A stretch of 33,650 nt of DNA from Bacteroidales bacterium. GTDB taxonomy: Bacteria > Bacteroidota > Bacteroidia > Bacteroidales > UBA932. The translations under genes were made by a program, and so were the position numbers. Position 1 is the stretch's first letter. Each line of letters begins with the position of its first letter. The notes under the pieces are model-generated. The model made no database searches. It was not told the origin of the DNA and saw nothing but the letters and a program-made list of their open reading frames with translations. This document shows positions 8,272 through 16,217 of the stretch, one piece after another. Where the stretch lies: NCBI GenBank assembly GCA_022653735.1, contig JALCSU010000026.1, positions 1 through 33,650 of the forward strand. The letters are read 5' to 3'.

Positions 8272-8706
8272 TCACGACCGTTTTCCGGAGAAGAAGTCTG
8301 AAATCAGTGCCGAGCAGTCATCGGCTAGCACACCTGCGTGAACTGTGGTCTTGGGGTGGAGTAGGGAAGGGGAGAAGAGCGTATAGCCACGTTTCGGGTC
8401 TATCGCCCCATAGACAAGCCTGCCTAGCTGAGCCCAGTTCATTGCGCTGGCACACATGGGACATGGCTCGACTGTGACGTACAGGGTGCACTCGTTGAGG
8501 TATTTGCCCCCAAGAGCCTCAGTTGCCGCAGTGATGGCAATCATCTCAGCGTGAGCCGTGGCATCGTGAAGCCTCTCCGTCATATTGTGTCCCTTTGCTA
8601 TGACCCTGCCACGCCACACAACCACGGCACCTATAGGAATCTCATCCTCTTCCTGAGCTGCCTGCGCCTCCTTCAAAGCCTCTTTCATGAATATCTCGTC
8701 GTCCAT
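8272..8706 (-). CDS. tadA: tRNA(adenine34) deaminase TadA
   Basis: 144 residues. Converts adenosine 34 of tRNA-Arg to inosine. The zinc and catalytic motifs of the cytidine-deaminase fold are complete: HAE at residues 52-54 and PCPMC at 81-85. The N-terminal MDDEIFMKEALKEAQ and the IPIGAVVV strand are typical of TadA. It stands alone between tRNA-Gln and rpmH, all on the minus strand. A general nucleoside deaminase is a less likely alternative. Confidence 0.92.
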   Translation of the reverse strand: MDDEIFMKEALKEAQAAQEEDEIPIGAVVVWRGRVIAKGHNMTERLHDATAHAEMIAITAATEALGGKYLNECTLYVTVEPCPMCASAMNWAQLGRLVYGAIDPKRGYTLFSPSLLHPKTTVHAGVLADDCSALISDFFSGKRS

Positions 8707-8759
8707 GATTATCCCATTTTAGTCGTGCCTACCTTGACTCGTCATCTTGTAAAAAGCAC

Positions 8760-8788
8760 AAAAAAAAAGCTGACTCGTTGAGCCAGCT
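8760..8788 (-). terminator. Intrinsic terminator after rpmH
   Basis: Minus strand hairpin AGCTGGCTC / GAGTCAGCT with a three-base loop and one mismatch, followed by a long T run. It is 24 bp beyond the rpmH stop. Confidence 0.85.
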
Positions 8789-8811
8789 CTAACTCTTCGA
8801 TTACTGCCGAA

Positions 8812-8964
8812 TTACCAGGCCTGCTCAGAAGAAACAGTCAGCTTCTTGCGGCCATGGCGACGGCGCATCCTCAGGACGCGGCGTCCGTTGGCGGTTGACA
8901 TTCTCTCGCGGAAACCGTGCTTGTTTATCCTCTTGCGTCTGGATGGTTGAAATGTTCTTTTCAT
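8812..8964 (-). CDS. rpmH: Ribosomal protein bL34
   Basis: 50 residues from ATG at 8962-8964. It begins [18 protein letters not shown], continues [20 protein letters not shown] and has a short tail ending SSEQAW; the arginine/lysine richness and order are diagnostic of bL34 of the large subunit. It has its own promoter (TTTG, 19 bp, TAAATTTG) and a terminator just behind it, so it is a single-gene unit. It is not next to dnaA or rnpA, which is normal in Bacteroidota. Confidence 0.97.
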   Translation of the reverse strand: MKRTFQPSRRKRINKHGFRERMSTANGRRVLRMRRRHGRKKLTVSSEQAW

Positions 8965-8998
8965 ATCTTAATATTTTTATATTCCAGAATTTGGACTG

Positions 8999-9029
8999 CA
9001 AATTTAACCCTTTTGCTCTAAAATCCAAA
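8999..9029 (-). promoter_or_regulatory. rpmH promoter (-33 TTTG, -7 TAAATTTG)
   Basis: On the minus strand TTTG (9026-9029) and TAAATTTG (8999-9006) are separated by exactly 19 bp, the full Bacteroidota housekeeping consensus, about 35 bases before the rpmH ATG. Confidence 0.85.
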
Positions 9030-9169
9030 ATATTTTTTCCCCATTTACATTGACTTAAATGTTCCACAGGATGCATCTATTGGTCATGTCCGCAAAAAGA
9101 AGCCTGTATGTGTGAGTTAGTGCTGACAGTTATTGCTGAATCTGAGTGTCAAAAGTTAAATTAAAACGT

Positions 9170-9200
9170 TTTGTTTTTTAGGGGATTACTTATAAATTTG
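9170..9200 (+). promoter_or_regulatory. Promoter of the GLPGLI/TonB-receptor operon
   Basis: TTTG (9170-9173), a 19-bp spacer, then TAAATTTG (9193-9200). It leaves a leader of roughly 20 bases before ATG 9225, which argues against a TTG start at 9219 being needed. Confidence 0.85.
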
Positions 9201-9224
9201 ACGTGAACACTAAAATCATTGTTC

Positions 9225-10115
9225 ATGAAAACTACATTAATGAAAACCACTGTGCGGGTATTTGCTGCGCTTTCAGTCCTTGCGTTCTGCTCCGTGGCTG
9301 CCGATGCGCAGGGAATACGCATTTATTACGGGTTTGAGCGAAAGCGCGATGTCAAGGATGCCAAGTACAATGCATGCATGGACATGCGGACGGACTATGA
9401 CGGCAATACCGCTGCATTTTACAGCGAGAAAGCCTTCGTGAGAGATTCTCTGAGACAATTCGCGTTTGACAAGAATGGCAATGCATTGGACAATGAAGCT
9501 TACTCGAAGCTGGTTGATCTGAATGGTGGGTTGAAAGAGGTGTCGCTTATAGATTTTAAAAATAAAGCCATTGTGCTAGGATATAAGCCTAGCTTTATTC
9601 TGATACGAGGCGAGGGAAAGCTGGAGATGCCTAAGTGGTCACTCACGGAAGAGACCGATGAACTGAACGGTTACAAGACAAAGAAGGCAGTAGGGGAGTA
9701 TTATGGGAGAAAGTGGACGATCTGGTACACCGAGGAAATCCCATACAATGTCGGTCCGTGGCTTTTCTGGGGAGCGCCAGGGCTGATAGTCAAGGCCGAG
9801 GACGAGGAGAAGATATTCTCTTTCTATATGATGTATGTAGAGGAACTCTCCACCAAGTCCAGGTATGACTTCATAAATTATAGCTATGACCCTACGTCGT
9901 CTTATCAGAGGCAAAAGAACAGGAAGTATAGGTACGACTTGAAAGATGCCGAGAAGATGTACACGAGGATGAAAAATGACAGGAAATATGCTTATAGCGT
10001 AGAGGGCGTTGTCAATGCCCGAGGAGTCGATAAGTCTGGACGGAAGTTAACCGAGGCAGAGATGGATGCCGCTTACAAATATATTCCTCTGATTTCAGAA
10101 TCCTACTGGAAATGA
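9225..10115 (+). CDS. GLPGLI family protein
   Basis: 296 residues from ATG 9225 (or 291 from ATG 9240). A signal peptide ends near VAADAQG, so the protein is exported to the periplasm or surface. The family motif is present near residue 184 as WGAPGLIVKAED, with Ala replacing the first Leu of GLPGLI, preceded by the usual WTIWYTEEIPYNVGPW. The family is confined to Bacteroidota and its function is unproven; members stand next to TonB-dependent receptors with a carboxypeptidase-like regulatory domain, as here, 21 bp upstream of one. They are assumed to work together on one ligand or surface structure. Confidence 0.9.
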   Translation: MKTTLMKTTVRVFAALSVLAFCSVAADAQGIRIYYGFERKRDVKDAKYNACMDMRTDYDGNTAAFYSEKAFVRDSLRQFAFDKNGNALDNEAYSKLVDLNGGLKEVSLIDFKNKAIVLGYKPSFILIRGEGKLEMPKWSLTEETDELNGYKTKKAVGEYYGRKWTIWYTEEIPYNVGPWLFWGAPGLIVKAEDEEKIFSFYMMYVEELSTKSRYDFINYSYDPTSSYQRQKNRKYRYDLKDAEKMYTRMKNDRKYAYSVEGVVNARGVDKSGRKLTEAEMDAAYKYIPLISESYWK

Positions 10116-10136
10116 CGCATTAAACATCCAGAATAA

Positions 10137-12737
10137 TTGAGGGGTTATAACAGAATATTCGCAAAACTATTCCTGGCAGAGGCCATCACCGTTGCCTTTG
10201 GACTTATTGGTGCCGCTCAGACCCGCATTCGTGGAACGGTGGTTGACGATGACACGGGCGAGCCAGTAGCCGGAGCTTTCGTAATGGCTTATCTCAACAG
10301 GGTTCTGGCTCAAAACACAATGACGGATGAGAATGGCCGGTTCGAGCTTGAGTGTAGGAGCATGCCAGACACAGTCATGGTGTCGATGATGGGCTACAAA
10401 CCTGTCAAAGTTACTCCTCAGGCGGCCACAATGACCATCAAGCTCAAAGCACAGAAGCTTATGCTCCGGCAGGCCACCGTGTCGGCTCCTCCAATCATTG
10501 AGAAAGGCGACACCGTGATCTATGAGGTGGGCGCCTTCAAGGATGCCGGGGACAGGGTGCTGAAGGATCTGCTGGAGAAACTGCCTGGAATCGAGGTAAC
10601 GGCAACTGGCGGCGTGAGGCAGAACGAAAAGCCTATCAACAAATTCTACATCGATGGGCTGGATCTGCTTGGCGGACGGTATACGATCGCAACCAACAAC
10701 CTGGATGTGGACAAGATATCCAGGATAGAGCTTTACAAGAACCATCAGCCGGTCAGGGTGTTGCAGGGAGTTGAGGACACTGAGCGTGGGGCACTCAACA
10801 TTATCCTGAAGCAGGATGCGAAGAACACCTGGCTGTTCACGGGGGATGCGGCCTTGGGATTCCCACCGCTGCCGCTATTCAATGGAAAGGCAATGATAAC
10901 CAGGTTCTCAAGGAATAGCCAGGATCTTTACATGGTGAAAGGCAACAATGTGGGAGGCGACATAGTCAAGGAATTGAGGGAACAGGAATATTTTGGGAAG
11001 TCAGGATTTTTCCTGCTGTCTGAAGAGAATTCGGACGCGGATTTCGCCACGAAGCTCAATCCGAGGCGAATGTTTCTCACGCTTCCTAAAGACTACTGGT
11101 ACGACAACCTTTCAGGGATCGGAACCTTCAATCACTTGAAGCGCCTTGGCGAGGATTCTCAGTTCAAAGTTTCGGTGAATGTGGCTGGAGAAAGGTACAA
11201 GGAGACTGCGTTAGACTCGGAGAAAGTGAAATATGCGAGCGGAGACAGTATTGAAATAGAGGAGAGTTCAAAACTGACCGACAAGGAATATTTCTGGACC
11301 ATAGGCAATGAATATGAGAAGAATGGGGACAAGTTTTATTTCAATGACAATCTCACATTCTCCGGGCAGGGCAGGAGGACCAATTCCAATGTGGAAGGGC
11401 GAAGGTTCTTCAAAGAAAGATACTCTCTTCCTTCCCTGAAGCTTTCCAATACAGCACGCTGGACCGTCAAACTTAATGGTAGAAGAGCCGTAACGGTTGT
11501 CAGCGATTCCAAGGCAGTGAGGAGCAGCCATGATGCGAAATATTCCTATCATGGGAATGAAACCCAGCAGACCCTGTCAAAGACTAATGTGGTTTCAGAG
11601 AACTATGCCTCGTATTCCACGAATATGGGCGCAGTGACCATAGGTCTTGAGGGAGGAGTGAATTTTCGCTATGACAGGCTGAAGACCGATCTTGACAGCC
11701 TGCCGGGTCTTGATCTCAATTATTCGGACAGGCTGGAATTCTGTCAGGTTTCTCCTAGAGTTACGCCGACATTCAGGTTGTCTGTCTATGGCGTGGATGT
11801 GCGCATCCGTCTTCCGTTCAGCTACGAGATAATATCGCCTTCAGGAATGAAAGCCAGAACCTATCCTGATTTCAGCCCAAGCTTGAATCTAAGAGGGCGG
11901 CTGGGGCAGAACTGGGAGTGGTATGCCAGCGGAGCCTGGAGCACCTCCAAGTCGGATGCCGAGAATCTTCTGCGATCCGTCGTACTGACGGATTACCGGA
12001 GACTGTCCGTTGGCGACAGTCTCAGCAAGAGCGAGCATGCGTCCGTGCTGGCAAACATCAAATACAGCAATATCCCAGCCATGTTTTATGCTGGATTGAC
12101 GGCTGGCTACACACACAACTGGTCTGACAGGATAGGTTCAAGCCTCTACAGCGAAGATTACACCATCTCTGAATATCTTCCGCTAGGAGCCTCTGGAAAC
12201 AGCTATACGGCTGGGTTGAACATGTCGAAATATTTCGGGGTCAAGACTTTCTACATCGGAGCCAGAGCGAACTACTCTAGGACAGACTACACATCCTGCC
12301 TGCAGGGAACGCTCTTCGATTACACCACAAGGTCCGTGGAGTCTAGCCTCACCCTTCGCACAACGCCAGTAAAATGGCTTGTAGCCTCGGCTTCTGCGAC
12401 ACACAGGTACAATCGCAACAAGGGAACGGCATCATTCCATGACAATTCATTGATCATAGAAGGAAGTCTGAGCGCCCTGCCTTTCGAGAGGCTGACATTG
12501 AGTGCCGATGTGTATTACCGCAGGCAGTGGCTCTCCACGTCCAAAATCAATAACAGGCCGCTTGTGAAATGTAGGGCTGAATGGAAGTTCGACAAATTCA
12601 CTCTTTTCGCCGAGGGTAGGAATCTGCTCAATTGCAAGGAACTGAGGACAGAGACGCTGACCTCCTACAGCTCATCGTATTCCAGCATTGAGCTCAGGGG
12701 CATTGAAGCCCTCTTCGGGTTGACGATGAAATTCTAA
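10137..12737 (+). CDS. TonB-dependent outer-membrane receptor with carboxypeptidase-like regulatory domain
   Basis: 866 residues. It starts at TTG 10137, as no ATG lies ahead of the signal peptide (hydrophobic to about residue 27, ending GAAQTR). Residues about 30-110 are a CarboxypepD_reg-like beta-sandwich (IRGTVVDDDTGEPVAGAFV). A TonB plug follows (KDLLEKLPGIEV, INKFYIDGLDLLGGRY), then a beta-barrel of about 650 residues ending in the aromatic LTMKF needed for barrel assembly. There is no SusD partner; the partner is the GLPGLI gene. The ligand is unknown. The gene lies in the same operon and is followed by decayed DNA. Confidence 0.9.
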   Translation: MRGYNRIFAKLFLAEAITVAFGLIGAAQTRIRGTVVDDDTGEPVAGAFVMAYLNRVLAQNTMTDENGRFELECRSMPDTVMVSMMGYKPVKVTPQAATMTIKLKAQKLMLRQATVSAPPIIEKGDTVIYEVGAFKDAGDRVLKDLLEKLPGIEVTATGGVRQNEKPINKFYIDGLDLLGGRYTIATNNLDVDKISRIELYKNHQPVRVLQGVEDTERGALNIILKQDAKNTWLFTGDAALGFPPLPLFNGKAMITRFSRNSQDLYMVKGNNVGGDIVKELREQEYFGKSGFFLLSEENSDADFATKLNPRRMFLTLPKDYWYDNLSGIGTFNHLKRLGEDSQFKVSVNVAGERYKETALDSEKVKYASGDSIEIEESSKLTDKEYFWTIGNEYEKNGDKFYFNDNLTFSGQGRRTNSNVEGRRFFKERYSLPSLKLSNTARWTVKLNGRRAVTVVSDSKAVRSSHDAKYSYHGNETQQTLSKTNVVSENYASYSTNMGAVTIGLEGGVNFRYDRLKTDLDSLPGLDLNYSDRLEFCQVSPRVTPTFRLSVYGVDVRIRLPFSYEIISPSGMKARTYPDFSPSLNLRGRLGQNWEWYASGAWSTSKSDAENLLRSVVLTDYRRLSVGDSLSKSEHASVLANIKYSNIPAMFYAGLTAGYTHNWSDRIGSSLYSEDYTISEYLPLGASGNSYTAGLNMSKYFGVKTFYIGARANYSRTDYTSCLQGTLFDYTTRSVESSLTLRTTPVKWLVASASATHRYNRNKGTASFHDNSLIIEGSLSALPFERLTLSADVYYRRQWLSTSKINNRPLVKCRAEWKFDKFTLFAEGRNLLNCKELRTETLTSYSSSYSSIELRGIEALFGLTMKF

Positions 12738-12741
12738 GCTC
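12721..12741 (+). repeat. Left copy of a 21-bp direct repeat (receptor gene end)
   Basis: TGACGATGAAATTCTAAGCTC covers the last codons of the receptor gene and 4 bases beyond. A 20/21 copy is at 14741-14761, exactly 2,020 bp away, ending a degraded barrel gene. Confidence 0.8.
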
Positions 12742-12906
12742 TTGGCTTGCAGAATCAGTAAGCATGGGCGTTTCTTCGGCAGTTCAAGCCTAAGTTCAAG
12801 GCCTGGGGTGTAATATTCATAGACAGAGACAAGATGATGCTCTGAAGTCGTTGGGAATAACACCGAGCCGCAGAACACAAGCTTGAATATCCTTTCAAGA
12901 AAGATA

Positions 12907-13842
12907 ATGATGGAGATGGTATCTGAAATAAAGAGTCCTTTTACTGGAGGAACGGTCAAGGAGATGGCAACGACGGAGAATTCCGTAAGGAGATTTTCAC
13001 TGTTCATGCCCGCTACTATGTCTGTGAGGACACGGGAGAGAAGTTTACAATCACAAATCAGCATGCGATCATGTTCGGAGACCTGTATTCACAGTACAGG
13101 ATAAAGCATGGCATCCCTTTCCCTGACGAGGTCCATGAGGCAAAGATATGGACTCAACTATGTTCAGATTAGCAAAATCCTCAGCTTCGGACCCAACCAA
13201 TACTCGCAATACGAGAACGGCCAGATACCTTCCGATTCCGACGGAAGAATACTTGCCGCGGTTCGGAACAAGCAGTCAATGCTTATCTTCCTTGAGAACG
13301 CAAGGAATGAACTTGGAGAAAAGGAATATCTTGCTCTGAGGAAGTCCATAGCAAGTTCGAAGGAAGATGATAAGGATTGGCGGATTCCCTTGTTCTTTCA
13401 GGGAACATACAAATCATTGAACAACGGCTACGTCACTCCATCTGCTGAAAAACTGGAGCAGGTCGTCAGATTCTTTGTCAGCCGCGAGGGCTCTGTTTTC
13501 CCGACAAAGCTCAACAAGAAACTTTTCTATGCAGATTTTCTTCATTTCAAGCATCATGGCCAGGGTATTACGGGCCTGGAATATAAAGCTGTCCAGCATG
13601 GCCCTCTACCTGCCCATTACAATACCATCTATGATAATATTCTAGGTATTGAATCGGAAATAGTTCTGTCCCGCAGCATGGAGTGCAGCAAATTCTCATG
13701 CAATGGTTTTAATGGCTCCTTCTTTCAGAAAAATGAGTTGGGTACGCTCGAGACCGTGGCAGGAAAATGTGTGTAGATGACTACGTCGGAGATCATCTCC
13801 GCCAGCCACAAGGAACCTGCGTGGATGAATAATCATAATTCG
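12907..13842 (+). pseudogene. Broken MqsA/SocA-type (DUF4065) antitoxin-like gene
   Basis: Three frames together rebuild one protein of about 310 residues. Part 1 (12907-12983) reads IKSPFTGGTVKEM, the usual start of this Bacteroidales family. After a frameshift near 12984, KEIFTVHARYYVCEDTGEKFT and IPFPDEVHEA follow. After a second shift near 13135 come an HTH (RYGLNYVQISKILSFGPNQYSQYENG) and the SocA-like domain (LFYADFLHFKHHGQGITGLEYK, then VQHGPLPAHY). An in-frame TAG at 13774-13776 is followed in the same frame by MTTSEIISASHKEPAWM, the family's usual end. At least two frameshifts and one nonsense codon make it non-functional. No toxin partner is recognised nearby. Confidence 0.8.
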
Positions 13843-14426
13843 AGGGCGGCGGGTCCCGAGTTCGCGACTACGGGGTTGGTCGTACAGGATGATGGAGCGA
13901 GATTTCGCAAAGTGCTGTCGGAGTATGTTCTTCTGGAGGCTCTGCAAAGGGGTGCTGCTCGACAACGTGGCTCTTGGGAGGCTTCGATGTCGAGATATGC
14001 CCTTCCCTAGGCACTTCTGTGCAGCCTGCCTCGACAGCATTCTGCGAGACACTTCTTCCGAACGGTTTGAATATACGTATGCAATTCTTTATTCGCATCT
14101 TCGACAAGGTTTTGTGAAACCTTGAAGAGAGGTTGTGATTATTCACAATCGTAGGCAACGGTGACATTCATTATAAGCGCTGAGGAGACTATCCCCATTG
14201 CCAACCCTGGTTCTGGAAACCGGGTGAGCGACGCAGTTCTTCATTACAAGCCAGTCGGTGGCACTATACCGTCGCCCATAAATTCTCGTCCTTCTGGGCG
14301 AGGACATGAATGTATGCTTTGCGGCCACAGTCTCGCCGGCAGCCTTACCTTTCACGTTGACTGTAAAACGAGTTCATTCTTCTTCCATCATCAGGGCTTG
14401 ACTAGGAATCTGGGCTCATTTATCCA
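13843..14426. other. Decayed DNA without a credible gene
   Basis: Short open frames on both strands show no family resemblance. On the minus strand around 14300-14380 a fragment RFTVNVKGKAAGETVAAKHTF looks protein-derived (beta-rich) but cannot be placed. The stretch links the antitoxin pseudogene with the REP-like repeats. Confidence 0.5.
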
Positions 14427-14494
14427 CGTCATCCGGACTTGACCCGGAATCTAGGCTTGCAGAAACTAGATCCTGAATCAAGTTCAGGATGACG
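14427..14494. repeat. REP-like palindrome built on GTCATCC...GGATGAC arms
   Basis: Left arm 14427-14454 begins CGTCATCCGGACTTGACCC and ends AATCTAG; right arm 14466-14494 begins CTAGATCCTGAATCAAG and ends TTCAGGATGACG. They are imperfect inverted copies around an 11-base loop. Palindromes with this core (GTCATCC-GAACTTGA-TCAGGATC) are widespread bacterial intergenic repeats. Confidence 0.8.
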
Positions 14495-14501
14495 GGGCAG
14501 G

Positions 14502-14578
14502 TCGTTCAGGATGACGTAGTGGGTCGTTCAGAACGACGGGGTGGTGCGTGCAGGTCCTGAATCAAGTTCAGGATGACG
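14502..14578. repeat. Further copies of the REP-like motif
   Basis: Partial arms TCGTTCAGGATGACG (14502-14516) and TCGTTCAGAACGACG (14524-14538), then a further full arm TCCTGAATCAAG / TTCAGGATGACG at 14555-14578 that is identical to 14471-14494. Confidence 0.75.
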
Positions 14579-14583
14579 TAGTG

Positions 14584-14617
14584 TATTCTTAAAAACAGTG
14601 TATATTCTTAAAAACAG
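14584..14617 (+). repeat. Short tandem repeat
   Basis: TATTCTTAAAAACAG occurs at 14584-14598 and again at 14603-14617, four bases apart. Confidence 0.7.
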
Positions 14618-14652
14618 GGTTTTGGACTTGATCCTATTCAACTGTAATATAA

Positions 14653-14757
14653 GAATTGTCTGTAACGGTCTTTCCTAGACTATGCCTTGTATTCCTGATG
14701 AAAGTCAGAAAGGAATACAAGGCCGAGGTCCTGTTTAATCTGACGATGAAATTCTAG
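14653..14757 (+). pseudogene. C-terminal remnant of a second outer-membrane beta-barrel gene
   Basis: In frame to a TAG at 14755-14757 the DNA encodes KVRKEYKAEVLFNLTMKF, ending like the intact receptor (GIEALFGLTMKF). DNA similarity is strong only over the last 21 bases and weaker before. The frame closes at a TAA at 14650. It seems to be the last strand of a lost paralogous receptor gene. Confidence 0.6.
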
Positions 14758-14766
14758 GCTCCGTAG

Positions 14767-15618
14767 TCAATCTTGCCTGCCAATCTCGACTACGTACTTG
14801 CCATCGTAATATTCATCTTTGAGCCAGATAGAAATTGGCCAGATGTTAATCAGCTGTTTAGGAATATGGTACCGCGAAATGAGGTCGGAAATCTCATCTT
14901 CAATGGCCCCTCCCTTCAGGCAGAGAAGGCTCTTTGAATATTTTCCCTTCACCCAGGGCCACATGTCGCACAGCGGAGCTACTGCGCGGGTGACGATGAT
15001 GTCGAAAGGACCTTTGAGGGTCTCAGCGCGAGCATTCACCACGTCGACGTTCGCAAGCCCCGCCAGCTTGGCTATTTCTTTGGCAACCAGCGTTTTCTTC
15101 CCGATGGAGTCGCAGAGAGTAAAATGCGCCGATGGAAACAGAATCGCCAGAGGAATGCCAGGAAAGCCCCCGCCCGAGCCAAGATCCAGAACCTTCAGCG
15201 AGGAAGTCTGCATCAATGAATATGTCTCCGACCTCTCCTCCTTCAGATATTCCGCAATCGCCAGCGAATGCAACACATGATGATCATACAACGAATCAAT
15301 GTCCATCCTCGATATCACGTTTATCTTAGAATTCCACTCCCTATACCCCGCCTCCAATTTTTTGTATTGATCCTTCTGAAATTCACTCACATCGCATCCG
15401 ACAGGTGGTTCGGACTGAGCCGCATTTTTCAGCGGCTCAGGATAACCACCGGAGGGTGCTTTCTGATCAGAACAGATGCCCCCTGAGCATCCGACAGGTG
15501 GTTCGGACTGAGCCGCATTTTTTAGCGGCTCAGGATAACCACCGGTGGATGCTATAGACGAAGAAATATTCCCGAAAGAAGCATTCGCTATATTAATAAA
15601 CTCATCGAAATTCATCAT
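14767..15618 (-). CDS. rsmG: 16S rRNA (guanine527-N7)-methyltransferase RsmG with two inserted repeat peptides
   Basis: 283 residues; the family is usually about 205-215. The core from about residue 76 is normal: YREWNSKINVISRMD, the SAM-binding loop VLDLGSGGGFPGIP and VTRAVAPL. The extra length is N-terminal. Residues 23-44 and 54-75 are two 22-residue copies, each containing GGYPEPLKNAAQSEPPVGC, encoded by 66-bp palindromic elements at 15487-15552 and 15394-15459. Both keep the frame, and the codon borders coincide with the element ends. The ATG overlaps the stop of the upstream sigma-factor gene (ATGA), indicating translational coupling. The extension precedes the methyltransferase fold, so activity is probably kept. 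Confidence 0.93.
   Translation of the reverse strand: MMNFDEFINIANASFGNISSSIASTGGYPEPLKNAAQSEPPVGCSGGICSDQKAPSGGYPEPLKNAAQSEPPVGCDVSEFQKDQYKKLEAGYREWNSKINVISRMDIDSLYDHHVLHSLAIAEYLKEERSETYSLMQTSSLKVLDLGSGGGFPGIPLAILFPSAHFTLCDSIGKKTLVAKEIAKLAGLANVDVVNARAETLKGPFDIIVTRAVAPLCDMWPWVKGKYSKSLLCLKGGAIEDEISDLISRYHIPKQLINIWPISIWLKDEYYDGKYVVEIGRQD
15394..15459. repeat. 66-bp palindromic element, copy A, inside rsmG
   Basis: Begins GCATCC and ends GGGTGC (one change from GGATGC). It contains the 9-bp inverted arms GACTGAGCC-type / GGCTCAG-type. The first 59 bases differ from copy B at one position (C for T at 15430). On the rsmG strand it encodes residues 54-75. Confidence 0.9.
15487..15552. repeat. 66-bp palindromic element, copy B, inside rsmG
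   Basis: Perfect terminal inverted repeat GCATCC/GGATGC, an outer arm pair GGTGGTT/AACCACC and an inner stem CTGAGCCGC/GCGGCTCAG (rsmG strand). It encodes residues 23-44. Between copies A and B lie 27 bp that include the perfect palindrome TTCTGATCAGAA. Confidence 0.92.
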
Positions 15619-16217
15619 ATCTCATTCTCCTCATCATCTTTTCGCAGCTCATCAATGATGCTCTTTGCACGCCGGATCCTCGTCTTCACCGTATTCAGCT
15701 CCAATCCAAGATTCTCAGCAATCTCATTATACTTCATCCCATCAATGAGCCTCTTGTGCGCCACCGTCCTGTAAAGTTCCGGAAGCCGGTCTATATATTT
15801 CTGCCTCTCCTCCTCGGTCTCGTTCTTGATAAGTGAGTTCAGGGCATCCTCTGTCTTATCCGCAATATCCTCAACGCCCGAAGGATCGCTATCATCAATA
15901 TATACTATTCTATCCTTTGGGTGTATCTTTTTATCCTGCTCTAAATAGTCCAATGCGGTATTTTTCGCAATGGTGCATAGCCACGTCAGAAACTGGCCCT
16001 TCTTGGGATCGTAAGTCTGAATCTGACGGAAAGCTTTCTCGAAGCTCCGGCTGCAAATGTCATCGACCACATAATCGTCCATATTCTTAACCCTGGACTT
16101 TATGTAATTCTTCAATTGGCCGACATGTCTGTCCCAAAGAGCAGTGAAAGCCAGGCCGTTGCCCTCCTGGGCAAGAATTATCAATTCATCAATGGGCTTC
16201 AAGCCAGTTTTTGCCAT
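15615..16217 (-). CDS. ECF-type RNA polymerase sigma factor
   Basis: 200 residues from ATG at 16215-16217. Region 2 spans about residues 20-90 (FTALWDRHVGQLKNYIK, then FLTWLCTIAKNTALDYLEQ). Region 4 spans about 135-195 (LPELYRTVAHKRLIDGMKYNEIAENLGLELNTVKTRIRRAK, in parts). No anti-sigma factor gene is adjacent, which is unusual for an ECF factor. Its start lies 29 bp inside the end of polA, and its stop overlaps the rsmG start, so the three genes are probably one transcript. The regulon is unknown. Confidence 0.9.
   Translation of the reverse strand: MAKTGLKPIDELIILAQEGNGLAFTALWDRHVGQLKNYIKSRVKNMDDYVVDDICSRSFEKAFRQIQTYDPKKGQFLTWLCTIAKNTALDYLEQDKKIHPKDRIVYIDDSDPSGVEDIADKTEDALNSLIKNETEEERQKYIDRLPELYRTVAHKRLIDGMKYNEIAENLGLELNTVKTRIRRAKSIIDELRKDDEENEI

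Noticed and set aside
14161..14442. Plus-strand 93-codon frame in the scrap zone
   Set aside because: No family features, no promoter or ribosome-binding site, and it runs into the REP-like repeats.
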